Position numbers and translations under genes: made by a program. A model generated the notes under the pieces. The model was not told where the DNA came from. It did not search any database and was given only the letters and a program-made list of their open reading frames with translations. Below, piece by piece: positions 10,548-19,017 of a DNA stretch of 64,000 nt (its first letter is position 1; every line of letters begins with the position of its first letter). Where the stretch lies: positions 372,001-436,000 of the forward strand of contig NZ_FNHE01000001.1 in NCBI RefSeq assembly GCF_900103785.1. Reading direction: 5' to 3'. The stretch is from Geodermatophilus siccatus. Its GTDB lineage: Bacteria > Actinomycetota > Actinomycetes > Mycobacteriales > Geodermatophilaceae.

Positions 10548-10687
10548 GTCGCTCCGGAGGTACGGCCCGGTCGCGTCGGCCGGGCGGTGGCTGGGTCGCT
10601 TCGATCCCCGAGACGCGGGGAGAGCGAGCATGCCGAGGCTTCGGCGGGGCTCGTGCCGTCGTCCAGGATACGCGGGCGAGCGGCTCC

Positions 10688-11605
10688 CTACTCGCAGCCG
10701 ACCCCGTCGCCGTCCCCGTCGAAGGTGTCGCTCCAGCCCGGCTCGCCCCGCCGGATCGGGGCCGCGCCCGCCGCGCGGACCGCGTCGCAGTCGGCGTAGA
10801 CGGTCCCGGCCGGTGCCGGCGCCGTCCGAGCGCCGACGTCCGGCGATGCGCCGGGCAGCGGCTCGTCCGGGCAGCCGGCGAGCACCGTGGCGGCGGCGTT
10901 GCGCTCGGCGCGGGTGACCCACAGCCCGTAGCCGGACTTCACCGCGACCTGCCGCGCGACGTAGGCGCACCGGTAGGCGGTGTTCGGTGGCAGCCAGGTG
11001 GCCGCGTCGCCGTCCCCCTTCTGCATGTTGAGCGGCCCGTCGACGGCGAGCAGGTTGAGCGGGTCGTTGGCGAACGCGGTGCGCCGGTCGGCGTCCCACC
11101 TCTGAGCGCCCTTCTGCCAGGCGTCCGAGAGCGCGACGACGTGGTCGATCTGCACGTCGTCGCTGGTGTCCTCGCCGCGGCGGAACTCGATGGTGCGACC
11201 GGAGTAGGGGTCCTCGAGGGTGCCGGAGACGACGACGCAGTCGCTGCCGGGCCGGAACTCCTCGCCGGTCAGGTCGCGGGCCAGCACGTCGTTGCGGGTG
11301 TCGCAGCCGTTGCGGTCGGTGTCGACCCAGCCGTCGCCGAACTCCTCGCGCTCGTAGCCGGTGCGCGGTGCCCGGCCGCGCACCGGCACCTCGCCGAGAG
11401 CGGCCAGGGCGGAGTCCGGCGGCGCGGTGGCGATCGCCTCCTCGGCGGCCGCGTCGTCCAGGACGCCGGTCGGTGGGCCGCCGGCCTGCCCGGTCGCGCT
11501 CAGCACGTCGCAGCCCGGGAGGCCGCCCAGCAGGACCAGGAGGGCGCTGCCGGTCAGCACGCCGCGGCGGAGCCGGGACGGGACGACGGGCGAGGAGGGG
11601 GGCAC
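10688..11605 (-). CDS. Secreted HNH-type (DUF1524) lipoprotein with C-terminal excalibur domain
   Basis: 305 residues. Signal peptide ends in LLGGLPGC, a lipobox, so it is probably surface-anchored. The central part has the DUF1524/HNH pattern [15 protein letters not shown] followed by [21 protein letters not shown]. The C-terminal 35 residues (DCDAVRAAG, then [10 protein letters not shown]) are an excalibur calcium-binding motif. Such proteins are predicted extracellular nucleases. GTG at 11605 has GGAGGA five bases upstream; a TAGCGT -10 box at 11637-11642 would give a leader of about 30 bases. It is separated by 140 bases from ahcY. Confidence 0.85.
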   Translation of the reverse strand: MPPSSPVVPSRLRRGVLTGSALLVLLGGLPGCDVLSATGQAGGPPTGVLDDAAAEEAIATAPPDSALAALGEVPVRGRAPRTGYEREEFGDGWVDTDRNGCDTRNDVLARDLTGEEFRPGSDCVVVSGTLEDPYSGRTIEFRRGEDTSDDVQIDHVVALSDAWQKGAQRWDADRRTAFANDPLNLLAVDGPLNMQKGDGDAATWLPPNTAYRCAYVARQVAVKSGYGLWVTRAERNAAATVLAGCPDEPLPGASPDVGARTAPAPAGTVYADCDAVRAAGAAPIRRGEPGWSDTFDGDGDGVGCE

Positions 11606-11765
11606 GGGCTCCTCCGACGCGGGACGGGCGGGCTCGACGCTAGGCGCTCGGCCGCGCCACGGCGGCGGTGACACGCCCGGGACTCGTGCTGCTGCCGTCC
11701 CGGGGACGTCGGCACTGGGGCCTCTCCGAGGTGCACGGCCGAACGGCGGCGGCACGGGATGGCCG

Positions 11766-11771
11766 TAGGCT
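11766..11771 (+). promoter_or_regulatory. Candidate -10 box for the acyltransferase operon
   Basis: TAGGCT, 53 bases before the ATG at 11825 and about 18 bases before a perfect palindrome. No clear -35 box. Confidence 0.35.
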
Positions 11772-11789
11772 GCCCGTGACGGGGTCCAC

Positions 11790-11805
11790 GGTGATCCGGA
11801 TCACC
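11790..11805. promoter_or_regulatory. Perfect 16-base palindrome, candidate operator
   Basis: GGTGATCCGGATCACC reads the same on both strands. It lies just downstream of the candidate -10 box and 19 bases before the acyltransferase ATG, a position from which a dimeric repressor could block transcription. The regulator is unknown. Confidence 0.45.
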
Positions 11806-11824
11806 CCGGCCCAGACGGAGGGAC

Positions 11825-12418
11825 ATGGTCTCCGCACAGGAGCCTGCACGTCACCCGGCGGCCGCCCACGAGACGGCCGTCATCGAGGACGCGGCGCAGA
11901 TCGGTGAGGGCACCCGGGTCTGGCACCACGCCCACGTCCGGGCCGGCGCGGTGATCGGGTCGGGCTGCGTCCTCGGCAAGAACGTCTTCGTCGACGCCGG
12001 CGCCGTGGTCGGCGACCGGTGCAAGATCCAGAACAACGTCTCGGTCTACAACGGCGTCACGCTGGGCTCGGACGTGTTCGTGGGACCGAGTGCCGTGTTC
12101 ACCAACGACCTGCGGCCCCGCGCCTCGGCCGGCCAGTGGTCGATCACCCCGACCGTGGTGCACGACGGTGCCTCCATCGGCGCCAACGCGACCATCGTCT
12201 GCGGCGCCGTGCTCGGTCGCTGGTCGATGGTCGCCGCAGGTGCGGTGGTGACCCGGGACGTCGAACCGCACCAGCTCGTCATGGGCAATCCCGCCTGCCC
12301 CGCCGGGTGGGTGTGCGAGTGCGGCGAGGTGGTCAGCCGTGCCGTGGAGCGCCCCGGCGACCTCCGGTGCGCCGAGCACCGCGACCGGACGGCGGGTCCC
12401 CTCGGGGCGCAGGCGTGA
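11825..12418 (+). CDS. Left-handed beta-helix acyltransferase, WlbB/WbpD-like
   Basis: 197 residues of hexapeptide repeats (for example IGEGTRVWHHAHVRAGAVIG and KIQNNVSVYNGVTLGSDVFV). The closest described type is the N-acetyltransferase acting on UDP-3-amino-3-deoxy-GlcNAcA (WlbB/WbpD) or related dTDP-amino sugars. A short cysteine-containing tail (GWVCECGEV) follows the helix, as in that family. ATG at 11825 has GGAGGGAC directly upstream. The next two genes overlap by GTGA each, giving acyltransferase, aminotransferase and dehydrogenase: the three enzymes needed to make a 3-acetamido sugar. Confidence 0.85.
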   Translation: MVSAQEPARHPAAAHETAVIEDAAQIGEGTRVWHHAHVRAGAVIGSGCVLGKNVFVDAGAVVGDRCKIQNNVSVYNGVTLGSDVFVGPSAVFTNDLRPRASAGQWSITPTVVHDGASIGANATIVCGAVLGRWSMVAAGAVVTRDVEPHQLVMGNPACPAGWVCECGEVVSRAVERPGDLRCAEHRDRTAGPLGAQA

Positions 12419-13596
12419 CCGAGCTCGCGAGGTCGTGCGAGAGCACGGCACCACCGGGCACGGGTCCGGCGAGCGCCGGCGAGGCGGTCCCGGTGGTCGA
12501 GCCGATCCCGATCTCCGTCGTCGCCATCGGCCCGGACGAGGAGTCGCTGGTCCTGGAGGTGCTGCGCTCGGGTCGGCTGGCCCAGGGCCCGAGAGTCGAG
12601 GAGCTCGAACGACGGTTCGCCGCCGCGCACGACGTCGAGCACGCCGTCGCCGTCAACAACGGCACCACCGCGCTGGTCGCGGCGCTCCAGGCGCTGGGGG
12701 TCGGCCCGGGTGACGAGGTGGTCACCTCACCGTTCACCTTCGTGGCGACGCTGAACGCCGTCCTCGAGTCGGGGGCCACCGCGCGCTTCGCCGACGTCAC
12801 GGACGACTTCTGCCTCGACGTCGCGTGCGCGCAGGCCCTGGTCGGCGAGCGGACCCGGGTGCTCCTGCCGGTGCACCTCTACGGGTTGCCGGCGGACATG
12901 CCCCGGTTCGAGGAGCTCGCCCGGCAGCGGGGGCTGGCCGTCGTGGAGGACGCCGCGCAGGCGCACGGTGCGCGGGTCGACGGGCGTGCCGTCGGCTCCT
13001 TCGGCGTCGGGTGCTTCTCGTTCTACGCCACGAAGAACGTCATGTGCGGTGAGGGCGGGATGGTCACGACCCGGGACGCGGACGTCGCCGACCGGCTGCG
13101 CCTGCTCCGCAACCACGGCATGCGGGCGCCGTACCGGTACGAGCTGCCAGGCCACAACTACCGGCTCACCGACCTGCAGGCGGCGATCGCCCTCCCCCAG
13201 CTCGGCCGGCTCGCGACCATCAACGACGCCCGGCGCGCCAACGCGGCCCACCTCACCGAGGGCCTGCGCACCGTGCCCGGCCTGCGCCTGCCCTCCGTGC
13301 CGGCCGGGCGCGACCACGTGTTCCACCAGTACACGGTGCGGGTCACCGCGGATGCGGCGGTGGACCGCGACGGTCTGGTGGCCGCACTCGCGGACCGCGG
13401 GATCGGGGCCGGCGTCTACTACCCGGGGCTGGTGCACGACCACCCCTGCTACCGGGACCACCCGCGGGTCGTCGCCGACGAGACGCCCGTCGCGGCGCAG
13501 ATGGCGGCCGAGGTCGTGTCCCTGCCGGTCCACCCGCAGTTGAGTCGGGCCGACCTCGACCGGATCGTCGAGGCGGTCACCGAGGTGCTCAGGTGA
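12415..13596 (+). CDS. PLP-dependent sugar aminotransferase (DegT/DnrJ/EryC1/StrS)
   Basis: 393 residues. The PLP lysine is Lys207 in FSFYATKNVMCGEGG; EDAAQAHGA (near 178-186) holds the PLP pyridine and phosphate contacts. It would convert a keto-sugar nucleotide to an amino sugar with glutamate as donor. Closest functional type is WlbC/WbpE, judged from the neighbours. GTG at 12415 shares GTGA with the preceding stop, which fixes the start over an upstream open stretch that overlaps the acyltransferase. Confidence 0.9.
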   Translation: MTELARSCESTAPPGTGPASAGEAVPVVEPIPISVVAIGPDEESLVLEVLRSGRLAQGPRVEELERRFAAAHDVEHAVAVNNGTTALVAALQALGVGPGDEVVTSPFTFVATLNAVLESGATARFADVTDDFCLDVACAQALVGERTRVLLPVHLYGLPADMPRFEELARQRGLAVVEDAAQAHGARVDGRAVGSFGVGCFSFYATKNVMCGEGGMVTTRDADVADRLRLLRNHGMRAPYRYELPGHNYRLTDLQAAIALPQLGRLATINDARRANAAHLTEGLRTVPGLRLPSVPAGRDHVFHQYTVRVTADAAVDRDGLVAALADRGIGAGVYYPGLVHDHPCYRDHPRVVADETPVAAQMAAEVVSLPVHPQLSRADLDRIVEAVTEVLR

Positions 13597-14546
13597 CCCG
13601 GGTGGCCGTCGTCGGCGCGGGGCTCATGGGGGCCAACCACGCGCGGGTCCTGCGCCGGCTGCCCGAGGCGGAGGTCACGCTGGTCGTCGACCCGGACGGG
13701 CAGCGCGGCCGGGCCCTGGCCGACTCCGTGGGCGCGCGGTACAGCACCGATCCCGCCGCGGTCCCCGAGCTCGCCGAGGCCGCCGTCGTCGCCGTCCCCA
13801 GCGAACAGCACGTCGACGTCGGCGTCCCGCTCCTGCGCGCCGGCGTGGACCTGCTGGTCGAGAAGCCCGTCGCCACGACGGTCGAGGACGCCGACGCCCT
13901 CATCGAGGCGGCGCGCGAGAACGACCGGATCCTGATGGTCGGCCACGTCGAGCGGTTCAACCCCGCGGTGCTCCAGCTGGACGGCATCGTCCAGGACCCG
14001 CTGCACGTGGAGCTGACCCGCATGGGCCCCTTCTCCCCGCGGGTCACCGCGGACGTCGTCCTCGACCTGATGATCCACGATCTCGAGCTCGCGCTGGCCC
14101 TGGCCGACTCCGACGTCGAGCGGGTCGAGGGGATCGGCCGGCGGGAACGGACCGACTCCCTGGACCTCGTGACCGCCCTGCTCCAGTTCCGCAACGGGGT
14201 GACCGCGACGGTGACGGCCAGCCGCGTCGGGCAGAGCAAGATCCGCCGGATCGAGCTCACCCAGCGCACCAACTTCGTCGTCCTGGACCTGGTCCGCCAG
14301 GACCTCACCATCCACCGGGTCGACCACAACGAGTTCCTCGCCGAGGGCGGTGTGCGCTACCGGCAGAGCGGGCTGGTCGAGATCCCCTTCCTCGAGCACC
14401 GCGGCGAGCCGCTGGCCCTCGAGTGGGAGCACTTCCTCGAGTGCGTCACGCACCGCCGCTCCCCACGGGTGACCGGCGTCCAGGGCCGCCGGGCCCTCGA
14501 GCTGGCCCTGGCCGTGCAACGGTCGGCCGGTCTGCCCTACCGCTGA
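13593..14546 (+). CDS. Gfo/Idh/MocA sugar dehydrogenase
   Basis: 317 residues. Rossmann motif VVGAGLMGANHARVL near the N-terminus; the family's EKP lysine motif is at 90-92 (LLVEKPVAT); the C-terminal half is the open beta-sheet domain. It probably oxidises C3 of a nucleotide sugar before transamination, as WlbA/WbpB does. The starting GTG overlaps the aminotransferase stop. Its last 10 bases overlap the end of the oppositely oriented glycosyltransferase. No UDP-sugar 6-dehydrogenase is in the window, so the exact product is open. Confidence 0.88.
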   Translation: MTRVAVVGAGLMGANHARVLRRLPEAEVTLVVDPDGQRGRALADSVGARYSTDPAAVPELAEAAVVAVPSEQHVDVGVPLLRAGVDLLVEKPVATTVEDADALIEAARENDRILMVGHVERFNPAVLQLDGIVQDPLHVELTRMGPFSPRVTADVVLDLMIHDLELALALADSDVERVEGIGRRERTDSLDLVTALLQFRNGVTATVTASRVGQSKIRRIELTQRTNFVVLDLVRQDLTIHRVDHNEFLAEGGVRYRQSGLVEIPFLEHRGEPLALEWEHFLECVTHRRSPRVTGVQGRRALELALAVQRSAGLPYR

Positions 14547-15322
14547 GCCGGCGCCTGCGCGGGCCGCCGGTTCGCAGGGGACGCATGCCGGCGCCGGATC
14601 GCCAGGAGCCCCACGGCCATCTGCCGGACGTCGCGCACGGTGACGCGGCTGCGGTGCTCCCGGTGCTGGGGGGAGAGCCGGACCGGCACCTCCAGCGGCT
14701 GGACGCCCGAGCGCTCGGCGAGGAAGCACAGCTCCGTCGTCACCAGGTAACCCGGCTCGGTGAGCCGGGGACCGATCTCGCGCGCCCAGTCGCCGGCGAG
14801 GACGAACGTCCCCTGCGGGTCGAGCGTCCGCATCCCCAGGACCACTCGCCGCAGCACCCCGAACCCCGCGGTGAGGACCTGGCGCAGGAGGCCCCGGTCG
14901 ACGTCCGAGTCGCGGTGCCTCTTGGACCCGATGACCACCGGGTGCACGGCGGGGTCCACGCCTTCGGCGGCGTCCAGGTCGTCGAACCCGAACGGCAGGT
15001 CGTCGGCCGTCAGGACCACCCGCGCTCCGCGGCTCGCGGCGATGCCGGCGCGGTAGGCGTTCCCCATCCCCTTCGCCGACCGGAGGAGCCGCAGTGCCAC
15101 CCGGGGGTGGGACCAGGCCTGCTCGATCCGCTGCAGGAGGGCGTCGGTGCCGTCGGTGGAGCCGTTCTCGACGACGAGCACCTCGGCGTCCACGTCGGCC
15201 AGTCGGTCCGCCAGCGCGCGGAGCGTGGGCTCGATGGCGAGCGTGCTGTTGTGCGCCGGGACGACGTAGGTGAGGGCGACCGGAGCCGCTCCACCGCCCG
15301 GCGCGCCCACCGCCCCGTCCAT
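14537..15322 (-). CDS. Family 2 glycosyltransferase, dolichol-phosphate-mannose-synthase type
   Basis: 261 residues, no membrane helix. GT-A fold with VVPAHNSTLAIEPTL, VVENGSTDGTDALL and the metal-site segment LTADDLPFG. The length and the GKMGN-like KGMGNAYRAG block fit polyprenyl-phosphate glycosyltransferases, which load a sugar onto a lipid carrier. ATG at 15322 begins MDGAVGAP; the frame runs on for 800 codons upstream but only as antisense of the membrane protein. Divergent from the YfhO-like gene across a 315-base region with tandem repeats; the adjacent membrane proteins may use its lipid-linked product. Confidence 0.85.
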   Translation of the reverse strand: MDGAVGAPGGGAAPVALTYVVPAHNSTLAIEPTLRALADRLADVDAEVLVVENGSTDGTDALLQRIEQAWSHPRVALRLLRSAKGMGNAYRAGIAASRGARVVLTADDLPFGFDDLDAAEGVDPAVHPVVIGSKRHRDSDVDRGLLRQVLTAGFGVLRRVVLGMRTLDPQGTFVLAGDWAREIGPRLTEPGYLVTTELCFLAERSGVQPLEVPVRLSPQHREHRSRVTVRDVRQMAVGLLAIRRRHASPANRRPAQAPAQR

Positions 15323-15521
15323 GTCCGCTGGCTCCCGTTCCACCGTCCGTCCCGACGTCGTCCCACGGGGCAGATGCGTTCTCGCAGGGTAACGTCCCGG
15401 AAACACAGACCGCCCGCCGTCCGCTCCGGACGGCGGCCCCGGAGCCCGCGGGACGACGACTGCGCCGGCCGCCGTCCCCGTGCCCGGCGGGACCGTGGAC
15501 GGCGGTGGGTGCCAGGAGGGC

Positions 15522-15612
15522 CACGCACCTCGACCACCACGCACCTCGACCACCACGCACCTCGACCACCACGCACCTCGACCACCACGCACCTCGACCA
15601 CCACGCACCTCG
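15522..15612. repeat. 16-base tandem repeat, five full copies plus a partial
   Basis: CACGCACCTCGACCAC is repeated perfectly at 15522, 15538, 15554, 15570 and 15586, then 11 bases of a sixth copy to 15612. It ends 25 bases before the YfhO-like start. The period is not a multiple of three and the array lies between two divergent genes, so it is regulatory or neutral rather than coding. The rest of 15323-15637 holds no gene I can support; a dyad CCGCCGTCC/GGACGGCGG occurs near 15413-15435. Confidence 0.9.
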
Positions 15613-15637
15613 GGAACCACGGAGGAGAGAGCCCTCG

Positions 15638-17938
15638 GTGAGCACCGTCTCGCAGCGGTCGACCGGCTCCCCGACCGACGGCCGTCGCGGGCACCGGGTA
15701 CCCGAGTTCCTGGTGGTCCTCGGCGTCGGCGTGGCGGTCGCGGCGACGATGACCATCCCCTTCCTGCAACGGCACGACTTCTACTACGGCGGGGACAACC
15801 CCCAGTCCTTCGTCCCGCTGTGGCACCACTTCGGCCACCTGCTGCGGGCAGGGCAGTGGCCGACCATGGAGCCGGCCGGCTGGACCGGCGGCAACTACGC
15901 CGCCGAGGGCACGTACGCGCTGTGGAACCCGGTCCAGCTGCTGGACTACGTGCTCGTCTCCTACTTCGACGACCTGGCCACGGCCGCCGCCGTCGTGCAG
16001 ATCCAGTTCCTGGCCCTGCTCGGCATGGGCGCGTACCTGCTGTTCCGCGAGTACGGCGCCGGTCGGCTCGCGTCGGTGGCCGTCGCCCTCGCCGTCCCCG
16101 CCACCGGCTTCACCCTCTACTACGAGGCCAACGGCTGGCCGGCCGGCCTCATGGCGTTCTCCTGGGTGACCTGGTTCTGGTGGGCGGCGCGCCGGCAGTC
16201 CCGCGGCCACCTCCTGCCGCTGGTGACCTTCCTCCTCGGCGCCCTGGCCATGACCACCGGCAACCCGTACGCGGCGCTGGGGATGGTCGTCGTGCTGGCC
16301 GGCATCGCCGTGGAGCTGCTGGTGCGGCGCGACTGGGGGCGACTCGTCGGCGTCGTCGTCACCGGTGCGTGCGTCGGGGCGACCGCGGCCCTCGTCTTCC
16401 TGCCACTCGTGGGCACCCTGCCGGTGACCGACCGCGAGCAGACCGCGATGCTGGCCAACGACACGTTCCTGGTCCCGCAACTGGGTGACGTCCTGGCCTC
16501 CAGCGCGCCCACGTACCTGCCCGCGATCCTGCACTTCGGCGGGGCGCTCATCGAGCAGGTCCCGTCGACCTACGCCACCTGGTTCGCCCTCCCCCTGCTG
16601 CCGTGGGTGCGCTGGGGGGCGCTGCGGCGACCGGACCGGCCGCTGACCAGCGTGGCCGTCGTCGCCGCCGTCTTCGCGGTGCTGACGTTCGGACCGTCGA
16701 ACCTGTGGCTCTTCCGCTGGCCGATCCGGCTGATCGAGTACCTCTACCTGGCCCTCGGCGTCCTGCTCGCCCTGCTCCTGTCCCGCGGCCCGGCCACCGA
16801 CCACGTGCGCCGACGGACGACGGCGACGGTCGCCGTCGTGGTCGTCGGGGGCTACCTGTCCTTCGCCGCCCGCCCCGAGCACCCGTGGCTGCACGTGCTG
16901 GCCACGGGGGGCGTGCTCGCCCTGGTCCTCCTGGCCCTGGCCGCGTCCCACCGGCGGGGACGCCTCGCCGGGGCGACGGTCCTGGTGGTCGGCACGGTCC
17001 TGGTCGTCACCGTCCAGACCCGGCAGCTGCCGTTGGGCTCCGGCGAGGCGGTGGACCAGGCGCAGTTGCCGAGCTCGATCGCGCAGGTGCAGGAGGCGTC
17101 GTCCGCCTACCGCGGCACGGTGCTGCAGCTGGCCTCCCCGGGGTCGCTCCGCACGGCACCGCGCCGGTACACCGGGCACCTCCTGTTCGGCAACGAGACC
17201 CTCATGTCCGGGCACGAGTCGATCGTGCGGTACAGCGGCATGGGGTTCGAGGAGTTCGCCGACGCGCTCTGCATGGGGTACCGGGGCCAGGTGTGCCCCG
17301 AGGCGTTCGACCGCGCCTGGCGACCGGCCGTCGGCACCGGCGTGCCGCTGGTCGACCTGCTGGGTGTGGAGACCCTGGTGATCGACACCCAGGTGTTCCC
17401 CGGTCCCGCCGGTCAGCCGCCCCCGCCCGGCTGGTCCCTGGCGACCCGGGACCGGCTGCGCACCGTGTGGGTCCGCGACGAGGCCATCGGGTACGGCGGG
17501 CGCCTGTCCTGGGTGTCGCCCGGCGTGGACGTCCTGTCCGACGCCGGAACGGGAGTCGGCGAGCAGGTGCAGGTGCGGGCAGCCGACGCCGGCACGCTGG
17601 TCTTCGCCCGGCTGGCCTGGCCGGGTTACACCGCGACGCTCGACGGGGAGCCGGTCGACGTGCGAGACGGTCCTGCCGGGCTGCTGGCCGTCGACGTCCC
17701 CGCCGGCCGGCACCTCCTGGAGATCGACTTCCGGTCACCGGGCCTGGCGGAGGGGGCCGACGTCCTCGCCGCGGCGGCGCTCGTCGGCCTCGTCCAGTCG
17801 GCCGTGTGGCTCGTCGCCAGGTGGCGGTGGGGACGGCGCCCCACGGCGCCGCCGGACGACCCCCGGGCCCGCCTCGAGCCCGACGCCGGGGACGAACGGC
17901 GGGAGGACGTGGTCCCAGTGGGTACGTCCGGCCGATGA
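15638..17938 (+). CDS. YfhO-like multi-pass membrane protein, putative lipid-linked glycosyltransferase
   Basis: 766 residues with about a dozen hydrophobic segments between residues 25 and 470, then a soluble extracellular C-terminal part of about 250 residues and a last membrane helix near 715. The first loop (YYGGDNPQSFVPLWHHFGHLLRAGQWP) and the beta-rich LARLAWPGYTATLDGEPV block near the C-terminus are typical of the YfhO family, GT-C-like proteins that put sugars on wall polymers. GTG at 15638 follows GGAGGAGA. It lies downstream of a tandem-repeat array and upstream of a flippase-like gene. Confidence 0.75.
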   Translation: MSTVSQRSTGSPTDGRRGHRVPEFLVVLGVGVAVAATMTIPFLQRHDFYYGGDNPQSFVPLWHHFGHLLRAGQWPTMEPAGWTGGNYAAEGTYALWNPVQLLDYVLVSYFDDLATAAAVVQIQFLALLGMGAYLLFREYGAGRLASVAVALAVPATGFTLYYEANGWPAGLMAFSWVTWFWWAARRQSRGHLLPLVTFLLGALAMTTGNPYAALGMVVVLAGIAVELLVRRDWGRLVGVVVTGACVGATAALVFLPLVGTLPVTDREQTAMLANDTFLVPQLGDVLASSAPTYLPAILHFGGALIEQVPSTYATWFALPLLPWVRWGALRRPDRPLTSVAVVAAVFAVLTFGPSNLWLFRWPIRLIEYLYLALGVLLALLLSRGPATDHVRRRTTATVAVVVVGGYLSFAARPEHPWLHVLATGGVLALVLLALAASHRRGRLAGATVLVVGTVLVVTVQTRQLPLGSGEAVDQAQLPSSIAQVQEASSAYRGTVLQLASPGSLRTAPRRYTGHLLFGNETLMSGHESIVRYSGMGFEEFADALCMGYRGQVCPEAFDRAWRPAVGTGVPLVDLLGVETLVIDTQVFPGPAGQPPPPGWSLATRDRLRTVWVRDEAIGYGGRLSWVSPGVDVLSDAGTGVGEQVQVRAADAGTLVFARLAWPGYTATLDGEPVDVRDGPAGLLAVDVPAGRHLLEIDFRSPGLAEGADVLAAAALVGLVQSAVWLVARWRWGRRPTAPPDDPRARLEPDAGDERREDVVPVGTSGR

Positions 17939-18002
17939 CCGGCCACGACCCGGTGCCGCACCGGACGACGCCGCGCCGAGCGGGGAACGGGGGTGCCCGC
18001 AC

Positions 18003-19013
18003 GTGACCGGGGACGTCGCCCGACCGCCGACGACGTCGGGCCCGGCCGGGACCGCGGCAGCCCGCGGTCGCCGTCCCGCGGACGTTCGGGGCGTCCTGCT
18101 CGCCTGGGCCCGGCGGCTGGTGGTCGCCACGGTCATCGGCCTCGCCGTGCTCCAGGTGGTCCGCGAGTGGGACGAGGTGTCCGCGACGCTGCGCCAGCTC
18201 CCGTGGCCCCACGTGCTGCTCGCCCTGGTGGCCGTGTCGGGCGGCGTCCTGCTCGGTGCGCTCGTCTGGCGTGCGGCCCTGGCCGCGATGGGAGCCCGGG
18301 TCGGGGTGTCCGACGCCGCCGAGATCTACCTCGTCGGCCAGCTCGGCAAGTACGTGCCCGGATCGGTCGTCGCCTTCGTGCTCCAGATGGAGCTGGCCCG
18401 AGCGGCAGGGGTCTCCCGGGCCCGCGGTCTCACCGCCTCGCTGCTCACCGCCGGGGTCGCGGTCGTGACCTCGCTGCTCGTCGGTCTCCTCGCGGTCCCG
18501 GCGCTGGCCGGCAGCGAGCCGGTGCTGCTGTGGATGTTCGCCCTGCTGCCGGTCGGGCTCGCCCTGCTGCACCCCACCGCGCTGACGTTCGTGGTCGACC
18601 GGGTGCTGGCGCTGCTGCGCCAGGCACCCCTGCCCCGGCGTCTGGCCGGCGGGGCGATCGCCCGGGCGAGCGGCCTGAGCCTGCTGGTCTACCTGCTCTA
18701 CGGTCTCCACCTGTTCGTGTTCGTCGACGCACTCCCGGCCGCCGGGGCGACGGACCGGGCGCTGCTCGTCGTCCTGTGCGTGGGGACCATGGGGGTGGCG
18801 ATGACCGCCGGCCTGGTCGCCTTCGTGCTGCCGTCGGGCATCGGGGCACGTGAGCTCGTCATCGTGGGGGCGCTGGCCGCGGTGCTGCCCTACGGGCAGG
18901 CCCTGGCCCTGGCCCTCGTGTCGCGCGTGCTGTTCACCGTCGTGGAGCTGGCCTCCGCCGCCGCGGCGGTGCTCGCCGCCCGGCTCTCGGCCCGGCGCGA
19001 CACCCCCGCCTGA
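18003..19013 (+). CDS. Lysylphosphatidylglycerol-synthase-like (UPF0104) membrane protein
   Basis: 336 residues with about eight membrane helices. The pattern GQLGKYVPGSVVAFVLQMELA and VLPSGIGARELVIVGAL is characteristic of the PF03706 transmembrane family (flippase-like part of MprF, AglD and related proteins). It often sits beside polyprenyl-phosphate glycosyltransferases and probably moves a lipid-linked sugar across the membrane. GTG at 18003 follows a purine-rich GGGGAACGGGGG. It ends 4 bases from the convergent manA stop. Confidence 0.85.
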   Translation: MTGDVARPPTTSGPAGTAAARGRRPADVRGVLLAWARRLVVATVIGLAVLQVVREWDEVSATLRQLPWPHVLLALVAVSGGVLLGALVWRAALAAMGARVGVSDAAEIYLVGQLGKYVPGSVVAFVLQMELARAAGVSRARGLTASLLTAGVAVVTSLLVGLLAVPALAGSEPVLLWMFALLPVGLALLHPTALTFVVDRVLALLRQAPLPRRLAGGAIARASGLSLLVYLLYGLHLFVFVDALPAAGATDRALLVVLCVGTMGVAMTAGLVAFVLPSGIGARELVIVGALAAVLPYGQALALALVSRVLFTVVELASAAAAVLAARLSARRDTPA

Positions 19014-19017
19014 CCCG

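Noticed and set aside
10548-10687. SAH or SAM riboswitch upstream of ahcY
   Set aside because: I looked for the conserved SAH riboswitch core and SAM-IV core; only short hairpins (CCCCGAGACGCGGGG and GCCGAGGCTTCGGC) are present.
8922-10799. Long plus-strand frame opposite ahcY
   Set aside because: Antisense shadow; ahcY is full length and highly conserved on the other strand.
15522-15612. Tandem repeats as a CRISPR array
   Set aside because: Units are 16 bases and directly joined, with no spacers and no cas genes.
14537-17713. Minus-strand frame of 1058 codons joining the GT2 with antisense of the YfhO-like gene
   Set aside because: Only the last 261 codons show a family; the rest is antisense to a membrane protein with clear helices and runs through the tandem repeats.
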